Assembly (NCBI GenBank): GCA_016928495.1
Contig: JAFGKQ010000054.1
Coordinates: 1-20,800, forward strand
Source of the DNA: Candidatus Fermentibacterales bacterium
GTDB taxonomy: Bacteria; Fermentibacterota; Fermentibacteria; Fermentibacterales; JAFGKQ01
Reading direction: 5' to 3'
DNA: 20,800 nucleotides
A program made the position numbers and the translations under genes. The notes beneath the pieces were generated by a model. That model was not told where the DNA came from and ran no database searches. It saw nothing but the letters and a program-made list of their open reading frames with translations. Of the stretch, positions 15,942 to 20,800 are shown in pieces. Numbering within the stretch: the stretch's first letter is position 1; the number at the start of each line of letters is the position of its first letter.

Positions 15942-16331
15942 ATGCTGACAATCAGAGGCGTCACGGTATTCGCGCTGTTCCTGGCCCTGGGCTGCACGGC
16001 CCGCGAGTCCCGGCGCGAGACCTTGAGCATCGCCGATCGCGACTACCTCGAGGCCTGGGCCGGGAGGCTGCCCGGCATCTGGCTCTCCCTCCCATGCGAG
16101 CGGCATAGCCTGGACTCGCTTCTCCGAGCTCGCGGAACCTCTCTTCCGGAGCTCGAGGAGCTGATCGACAGGTGTAACGCCAACCCGGAGAACTTCTACC
16201 CCTACCTCTACCAGGCGGCCGTGGAGTCCATCTCGACCATCGAGGTGCCGGACCCCTCGTGCCTTCAGCCGCCGGCTCACGCGACAGGCAACGTCACCAG
16301 CCAGGGAACGGCCACGGAGGAAGGTCCCTGA
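15942..16331 (+). CDS. Small lipoprotein-like protein of unknown function
   Basis: This 129-residue protein starts at ATG 15942; GGGGAGAGG ends 5 nt upstream, and the preceding TTG (15939) is less likely. The N-terminus MLTIRGVTVFALFLALGC is a signal segment with a plausible but imperfect lipobox (Ala at -3, Cys at about 18). The mature part is short and partly helical, with a charged stretch (LPELEELIDRCNANPENFYPYLYQ) and a low-complexity Thr/Gly/Ala tail. I recognise no family. It is followed directly by the membrane/TPR gene, whose proposed CTG start overlaps its TGA stop, so the two are probably translationally coupled and may work together at the envelope. Confidence 0.72.
   Translation: MLTIRGVTVFALFLALGCTARESRRETLSIADRDYLEAWAGRLPGIWLSLPCERHSLDSLLRARGTSLPELEELIDRCNANPENFYPYLYQAAVESISTIEVPDPSCLQPPAHATGNVTSQGTATEEGP
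16316..16330 (+). promoter_or_regulatory. Shine-Dalgarno and CTG start of the membrane/TPR gene
   Basis: GGAGG (16316-16320) stands 7 nt before CTG 16328-16330, which overlaps TGA 16329-16331 of the preceding gene. No ATG, GTG or TTG lies in frame at a suitable distance. The next in-frame ATG (16400) falls inside the first hydrophobic helix and has no Shine-Dalgarno. Confidence 0.65.
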
Positions 16332-18103
16332 GCTCCGGGCCGGCACAGCTCGGCATCCGCTGGCGTAGCGCTCTCACGCTGGTTCTGCTGACCGTCCTGA
16401 TGCTGTGTCCGTTGGTGAAAGCAGAGCCGTCAGCCTGTCCGTTCTCCGTCTCGTCGGCACTTCCGGCCGCCGGAATGGCGCTCGCTGCCGCCTCGGCGCT
16501 GATCGCGGCGGGAAGGACCGGAAGACCCATCCTGATCGCAGCCTGCTTCGTTCTCTGCCTCGCGGCCGTTGCCCTGCTCTTCCCCCAGGCCTTCCATCTC
16601 TGGGGAGATGGAGCTCTCAGGCTCCGTAACCTTCGGACGCAGACGGGAGTAGCAGCGAGCGGCCTCTTCGAGCCGGGGGATACGCTGCTGCACATGACGC
16701 TGGTCGGAGCCGGCATGAGACCGGAAGCCTCCTTTCTTGTCACAGGGCTCCTGGCGGGCCTCGTCTACGCAGCCTCACTGCTGCTCATCAGTGCTCGTGA
16801 GCCTGACGGAGGACGGGTATCCACGTCCTGGAGAGCGATCGCATGGGCAGCGCCGGTCTGGACCGTGATGTTCAGCGGGTACGTGGAGAGCTATGGCCCC
16901 TTCCTGTCGCTCGCCTGCCTGACACTTGCCATCCTGATCACCGGAGGCAGAAGCGCTCTGGCTGCCGCTGCGATGGCGATGTGCTGCTTTTTCCATCTCA
17001 TGGGGCTCCTGTTGCTTCCTTCGGTTGTCCTGTACTGGTGGAAGCGAAGGAACGCGGAAAGAGCGGCAACACCTCTTATCCTGGCCCTCACGGTCTCCGG
17101 CTGCGCCGTCTGGCTCCTTCTCGCCAGCCCGGCGGCCACAGGGCATCCCGGAGGCGCCCTCAGCCTGGTCCATAGTCCGCTCCAGGGTCTTCGACAACTG
17201 GCTTTCACTCTGGTCTTCGCAGCACCGGTGGTCCCCTTGCTTCTCCCGTCGATCCGCTTGAAGGGACTGGCAACCGGAGCGGGGGCGGCCCTGCCATCGG
17301 CCCTCCTGGGGCTCGTCCTGGTGGTGCTATGGAGCCCGGCAAGAGGCATGGTCCGCGACTGGGACATCCTGGCGCTGCTCCTCATGCCTCTGTTCGTCTG
17401 GCTGATCGCCAGCCAGGACTTCGGCAGGCGCCTGACCAGGATGGCCGCGCTTGCCGGGTTGATCCTCGGCTCTACAAGGATGGGGATCTTCCACTCCGGC
17501 GAGCTCGCTCTGGAACACTACCGCCGGAGTCTCGCAACAGAGCTGTCAGCCTCCGCAGCAGAGGAGCTGGCGATATACCTGCGCGATCTCGGCGACCTGC
17601 AGACTGCCTCCGCCCTGTTCAGGGAGGCCTTCGAGATCGAGGGCAACGGGCGTCATCTGGCGCAGGCCTCGGAGGTCGAGAGGATCATGGGGAATCAGCG
17701 CGAGGCGCTCGAGCTGGCCCGGAGAGCGGTTGCGGAGAGAGAAGACCTCGCCGTGGCTCATCAGCAGCTTCTCTACGCGGCCTGTGATGCGGGATTGCCG
17801 GCGGAGGCCCTCTCCGCGGCCACTGCAGCGTGCTCTCTCGCCGGAGATGACCCCATGATCTGGGGCAAGGCCCTGGAATGCGCGGTGATAGGCAACAGGC
17901 CGGACCTGGGAGCTCTGGCAGCGGAACGTGTGCTCAGCTGCGGTGGCGACACCATTCCCGCGATAGTCACCAACCTCGGTGTGCTGGCATACCAGAGGGG
18001 CGACCGCGAGGAGGCCATCCGCTACTTCGAGAGGGCCTGCCAGTTGGACCCGTCCGACCCGCTCCCCAGGAGAAACCTGGAGATCCTTCGGGGACGTAGT
18101 TAA
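16328..18103 (+). CDS. Polytopic membrane protein with C-terminal TPRs (GT-C-like), CTG start proposed
   Basis: This 591-residue protein has about ten hydrophobic helices in its first 390 residues and a soluble helical C-terminus (about 400-591) with TPR-like repeats, the last reading LGVLAYQRGDREEAIRYFERACQLDPSDP. The membrane part has an acidic motif after an early helix (WGDGALRLRNL) and FSGYVESYGP, a pattern I associate with GT-C-type glycosyltransferase-like membrane proteins of uncultured bacteria. Lipid-linked sugar transfer is only a guess. The start is inferred at CTG 16328; an in-frame ATG at 16259 lies within the previous gene and would add an unlikely Arg/Gly-rich tail. The last four residues and the TAA stop come from the adjacent inverted-repeat element, and this is the only TAA stop in the window. 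Confidence 0.8.
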   Translation: MSSGPAQLGIRWRSALTLVLLTVLMLCPLVKAEPSACPFSVSSALPAAGMALAAASALIAAGRTGRPILIAACFVLCLAAVALLFPQAFHLWGDGALRLRNLRTQTGVAASGLFEPGDTLLHMTLVGAGMRPEASFLVTGLLAGLVYAASLLLISAREPDGGRVSTSWRAIAWAAPVWTVMFSGYVESYGPFLSLACLTLAILITGGRSALAAAAMAMCCFFHLMGLLLLPSVVLYWWKRRNAERAATPLILALTVSGCAVWLLLASPAATGHPGGALSLVHSPLQGLRQLAFTLVFAAPVVPLLLPSIRLKGLATGAGAALPSALLGLVLVVLWSPARGMVRDWDILALLLMPLFVWLIASQDFGRRLTRMAALAGLILGSTRMGIFHSGELALEHYRRSLATELSASAAEELAIYLRDLGDLQTASALFREAFEIEGNGRHLAQASEVERIMGNQREALELARRAVAEREDLAVAHQQLLYAACDAGLPAEALSAATAACSLAGDDPMIWGKALECAVIGNRPDLGALAAERVLSCGGDTIPAIVTNLGVLAYQRGDREEAIRYFERACQLDPSDPLPRRNLEILRGRS

Positions 18104-18238
18104 AGAAACTTAAGAAACTTGGCTGTTTAATCAGCCATTCGCGAATCAGATGGAGCTTCCAAAGCAGGGAAGCACCTCTAGCAGCCCAGCGGTTCTATAA
18201 TAGGACAAGTTTCTTAAGTTTCTTTAACTACGTCCCCG
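18089..18238. mobile_element. 150-bp inverted-repeat element (MITE/REPIN-like)
   Basis: Two perfect 33-bp inverted repeats (18089-18121 and 18206-18238) enclose an 84-nt core. Each arm runs from CGGGGACGTAG at the outer end into a tandem AAGAAACTT repeat at the inner end. The core starts with a small hairpin (GGCTG / CAGCC, 18121-18136) and contains AT-rich TTCTATAATAGG. Its A+T-rich arms contrast with the GC-rich surroundings. There is no ORF, so it would be non-autonomous; RAYT (IS200-like) or DDE-transposase mobilisation is an inference. It sits between convergent genes, where the long stem could also act as a bidirectional terminator. Confidence 0.75.
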
Positions 18239-18255
18239 GCCAACACGTCCCCGGC
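18230..18255. repeat. 11-bp direct repeat at the element's right edge
   Basis: ACGTCCCCGGC occurs at 18230-18240, inside the end of the right terminal repeat, and again at 18245-18255, reaching the rseP stop codon. The second copy may be a remnant of another element end or an insertion-associated duplication. Confidence 0.5.
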
Positions 18256-19496
18256 TAGCCGCGGGAGATGATGCGGGCAAGGTCTCTCCACATGACCAGG
18301 ACCAGGATCGAGAGGATGATGAAGAAGCCGATCTGTTGAGCGATCTGGATCTTCCTTCGAGAGAGGGGCCTTCCGAAGATGCCCTCGAAGAGCAGGAAGA
18401 TGACGTGGCCTCCGTCCAGGATGGGAAGTGGAAGCAGGTTGAAGCCCATTATCGCGATGGAGATGACGGCCACCGTTTCGAGAAAGCGGCCGAAGCCCAT
18501 GCCGGCCTGCTGGCCCAGCGTCTCCGCTGCGAACACGGGGCCGCCGGACATCTCCACGATCTCCCTGGGCCTGGTGAAGAGCATCGCTATGCTCTCGTAG
18601 AAGATGCCCGCACCCCTGAGAGCGGCCTCGATCCCGTAGCGCACGGCCAGCCCGAACGGCCTCACCTTCAGTCTCACGGTCTCGGTGAGAACGACCACGC
18701 CCACGCGCCAGGTCCCGTCTATATCCACGGGCCGGAAGAGGAACTCCATCTCGGCCCCATCCCTCAGGACCTCCACCTCCATCTCGTTTCCGCCCTGGCG
18801 CTGAACCGACTCCCGGAACTGGCTCCAGGAGGTGACAGGTTTGCCGTTGATGCCGGTGATGAGGTCGCCGGGACGCAGCCCGGCCTCGTATGCCGGCAGC
18901 CCAACGGGAGCCTCGCCGACCACCGGGAGCTGCAGAGGCTCGAATCCCGGAACCTGGTCCGGCTCGATATCGTAGCCGACCTCCCGCCTGCCATCCGGAC
19001 CGCCCACCACCATCGTGCCGTTGCCGCCGGAAGCTGTCATGGCGGAGGCTATCGCCTGGTAGTCGGAGACCGTGCGGCCGTCGACCTCCAGTATCGTATC
19101 GCCCGGGGCGATCCCGAGGAGGTTGCCCTCGTCGCCCACTACCGTGGGCAACATCGGCTGCTGCTGGCCCACAAGCCCCAGGATGACAACGAAGAGAACC
19201 GCAGCCAGCAGCAGGTTCGAGGCCGGTCCCGCCAGGACCACCAGGATCCTCAGGTACCAGGGCCTGTCCGGCGGCTCTCCCCCCTCGGTACCCAGCCTGA
19301 CCTTGACGTATCCTCCGAGCGGTATGGCCCCCAGGCAATACTCGGTCTTCCTGCTCCTGAAGCGGACCAGAGTCGGCGGGAAGCCTATGGAGAACCTTTC
19401 CACGGGAAGGCCGACGGCCTTTGCTACCAGGAAGTGGCCCAGCTCGTGAACCAGCACGATGCAGCCCAGCCCGACAACGACAGCCAGTATGGTCAT
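18255..19496 (-). CDS. rseP: RseP-type site-2 membrane zinc metalloprotease
   Basis: This 413-residue intramembrane protease, in the best-known members, cuts anti-sigma factors and leftover signal peptides within the inner membrane. The zinc-binding HELGH is at 17-21 in the first helix, and the third ligand region, NLLPLPILDGGH, ends at His364 (Asp361 in LDG). Two PDZ-like segments lie between (about 115-190 and 195-260, with YEAGLRPGDLITGINGKPV). The C-terminal helix is near 385-402. The start is ATG 19496, overlapping the dxr stop as ATGA. The cdsA-dxr-rseP order is conserved widely in bacteria. The stop TAG 18255-18257 abuts the partial repeat next to the inverted-repeat element. Confidence 0.95.
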   Translation of the reverse strand: MTILAVVVGLGCIVLVHELGHFLVAKAVGLPVERFSIGFPPTLVRFRSRKTEYCLGAIPLGGYVKVRLGTEGGEPPDRPWYLRILVVLAGPASNLLLAAVLFVVILGLVGQQQPMLPTVVGDEGNLLGIAPGDTILEVDGRTVSDYQAIASAMTASGGNGTMVVGGPDGRREVGYDIEPDQVPGFEPLQLPVVGEAPVGLPAYEAGLRPGDLITGINGKPVTSWSQFRESVQRQGGNEMEVEVLRDGAEMEFLFRPVDIDGTWRVGVVVLTETVRLKVRPFGLAVRYGIEAALRGAGIFYESIAMLFTRPREIVEMSGGPVFAAETLGQQAGMGFGRFLETVAVISIAIMGFNLLPLPILDGGHVIFLLFEGIFGRPLSRRKIQIAQQIGFFIILSILVLVMWRDLARIISRG

Positions 19497-20638
19497 TCCG
19501 TCCCCCCGACCAGGCTGCTGGCGCGGGCCCTGGCCCAGGCGTCGGTCTCCCGAAGGGTCTCCCGGTCCACCGGCGCCGGGCTATGACTCGAGAGGGTCTC
19601 ACCCAGCACCCGCGCTATGTCCCCGAAGCGTATCCTCCCGTCGAGGAAGGCCTTCACGGCAACCTCGTCCGCAGCATTGGCGGCACAGGGAGCCGTTCCG
19701 CCGGTCCTCCCGGCCTCCAGGACGATCCCGAATGCCGGGTAGCGCTCATGATCCATGGGCGAGAAGGACAGGCCGGGCCAGCTTGCCGGATCGTCGCTCG
19801 CGCGGAAGAGGCTGGAGCAGCCCGGATCGGCCATCTCCGGCCAGGACAGCGCGTAGGCTATCGGAACCCGCATGTCCGGGCTTCCCATCAGGCACTTGTA
19901 GCATCCGTCCGCCAGCTCGACCATCGAATGGACGAAGCTCCCCGGGTGGATCAGGACTTCAATGGCATCGAGGCCTGGCATCGAGAACAGCCAGCGGGCC
20001 TCGATCACCTCGAAGGCCTTGTTGACCATGCTGGAGGAGTCAACCGTTATCCTCGGGCCCATGTTCCAGCTCGGGTGCCGCAGTATGCGCTCGGGTCCGC
20101 ACGAGGGCAGCTCGTCCCTCGGTATCCCGAGGGCGGCCCCTCCGCTTGCCGTGAGCACGATCCTCGCCGGTGGGCAAGCCTCACCGGCAAGGCAGCGGAA
20201 GATGGTGCTGTGCTCGCTGTCGACCGGGACCACGAGACCCCGTTCGATCGCGGGCCGGAGCAACTCGCCACCGACCACCAGGCTCTCCTTGTTGGCGAGC
20301 GCCAGGCGAATCCCACGACGCGTGCACTCCAGGCTGGCCTCGAGGCCGGCACTTCCCACGATCGCGTTCAGGACCAGGTCCGCGCCCTCGATCGCGGCAC
20401 CGATCGCCTCGTCCCCCGTGATCATGCCCGGCAGCCTCGGGGCCCCGGGAGCAGGTGAGATCGCGGCGACCACGGATGGCTGGTGATCCCCGGCCTGTTC
20501 CTCGAGCAACCGGGTGTTGCCGTAGCAGAGCAGGCTGTGAACGACCAGCCCGGCCCTCCGGCTTTCCGTCCCGGAGAGGATGTCGAGCGCCTGCCTGCCG
20601 ATGGATCCCGTGCTTCCCAGAATGGCGATCCTCTTCAT
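19493..20638 (-). CDS. dxr: 1-deoxy-D-xylulose-5-phosphate reductoisomerase
   Basis: This 381-residue enzyme converts DXP to 2-C-methyl-D-erythritol 4-phosphate using NADPH and a divalent metal, the committed step of the MEP isoprenoid pathway. Visible motifs: GSTGSIG (8-14) for NADPH, LANKESLVVGGELL, VDSEHSTIF with metal ligands Asp and Glu, the ASGG substrate loop, HPSWNMGPRITVDSSSMVNK (the conserved flexible-loop region) and EVIEARWLF. Length is close to the family norm of about 390. The start is ATG 20638, with GGGGAAG about 12 nt upstream. It follows cdsA by 34 nt and overlaps rseP by 4 nt. Confidence 0.97.
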   Translation of the reverse strand: MKRIAILGSTGSIGRQALDILSGTESRRAGLVVHSLLCYGNTRLLEEQAGDHQPSVVAAISPAPGAPRLPGMITGDEAIGAAIEGADLVLNAIVGSAGLEASLECTRRGIRLALANKESLVVGGELLRPAIERGLVVPVDSEHSTIFRCLAGEACPPARIVLTASGGAALGIPRDELPSCGPERILRHPSWNMGPRITVDSSSMVNKAFEVIEARWLFSMPGLDAIEVLIHPGSFVHSMVELADGCYKCLMGSPDMRVPIAYALSWPEMADPGCSSLFRASDDPASWPGLSFSPMDHERYPAFGIVLEAGRTGGTAPCAANAADEVAVKAFLDGRIRFGDIARVLGETLSSHSPAPVDRETLRETDAWARARASSLVGGTE

Positions 20639-20672
20639 TGCGGGACGGACTTCCCCGCGCGCATCCGTGCGC

Positions 20673-20800
20673 TCACCGCAGGACGCCCTGAACCGCGCTC
20701 AGCCAGATCCAGCACAGCGGCGCGACCAGGACCAGGCTGTCGAACCTGTCCAGGATCCCCCCGTGCCCGGGCAGGATCCCCCCGCTGTCCTTCACGCCGG
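20673..20800 (-). CDS. cdsA: Phosphatidate cytidylyltransferase, C-terminal fragment
   Basis: Only the last 42 codons lie in the window; the 5' part is beyond the right edge. The segment [20 protein letters not shown] is the CdsA signature, with the aspartates that bind metal and CTP, followed by a final hydrophobic helix and a TGA stop (20673-20675). The enzyme makes CDP-diacylglycerol from phosphatidate and CTP in the inner membrane. Its place just before dxr and rseP is the usual one. Confidence 0.93.
   Translation of the reverse strand, partial: GVKDSGGILPGHGGILDRFDSLVLVAPLCWIWLSAVQGVLR

Noticed and set aside
15844-15951. N-terminal extension of the protease/barrel protein
   Set aside because: The open frame continues upstream but lacks signal-peptide character. 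ATG 15843 has a Shine-Dalgarno and opens a textbook signal peptide.
16259-16327. ATG 16259 as start of the membrane/TPR protein
   Set aside because: It lies 73 nt inside the preceding gene, has no Shine-Dalgarno and adds an Arg/Gly/His-rich segment with no counterpart before a membrane helix.
1-20800. tRNA, rRNA, CRISPR, prophage, transposase or defence genes
   Set aside because: Looked for on both strands; nothing with the needed structure, repeats or protein motifs was found.

Overview
This window is 20.8 kb of dense, GC-rich bacterial DNA (roughly 60-65% G+C by eye). All genes but two, plus one doubtful small ORF, lie on the minus strand. The host looks like a diderm (outer-membrane) bacterium. 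It encodes several lipoproteins, an LpoB-like protein, a secreted protease fused to an outer-membrane-type barrel, and an RseP-type protease next to dxr and cdsA. The gene mix (FN3/DUF6754 protein, peptidase-propeller-barrel fusion, membrane GT-C-like protein with TPRs, frequent GTG/TTG starts) resembles uncultured FCB-group-type lineages such as Fermentibacterota or Eisenbacteria. That placement is a guess from memory, not something the sequence proves.

Layout, following minus-strand transcription from right to left. (1) 20800-18255: cdsA (partial), dxr and rseP, the common phospholipid / isoprenoid / envelope-stress cluster. (2) 18089-18238: a 150-bp element with perfect 33-bp inverted terminal repeats, between convergent genes; it supplies the stop codon of the plus-strand gene. 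(3) 15942-18103, plus strand: a small lipoprotein-like gene and a polytopic membrane protein with C-terminal TPRs. (4) 15843-8023: a long, tightly packed run of peptidase/Tol-propeller/barrel protein, YhhQ-type queuosine precursor transporter, SUMF-like lipoprotein, nitroreductase, LpoB-like lipoprotein, TPR lipoprotein and deoC. (5) 7774-8022: a 249-bp intergenic region with strong hairpins and a possible 28-residue membrane microprotein on the plus strand. (6) 7773-2997: UvrD/PcrA helicase, TalC-type transaldolase and a transketolase split into two genes (non-oxidative pentose phosphate pathway). (7) 2860-1: a short-form phosphoglycerate-dehydrogenase-like gene with its own apparent promoter, an FN3-DUF6754 membrane protein, and a truncated polytopic membrane protein.

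The most unusual signals are two genes whose best-supported start codon is CTG, each overlapping the upstream stop as CTGA: the plus-strand membrane/TPR gene, with a strong Shine-Dalgarno, and the queuosine transporter, where family homology extends upstream of the first ATG. Others are the inverted-repeat element capping a gene, a palindromic ACTATAGT in the only divergent intergenic region, and a hairpin built around the deoC stop codon. No tRNA, rRNA, CRISPR array, prophage or transposase gene was seen, and no stretch over 300 bases lacks a gene.
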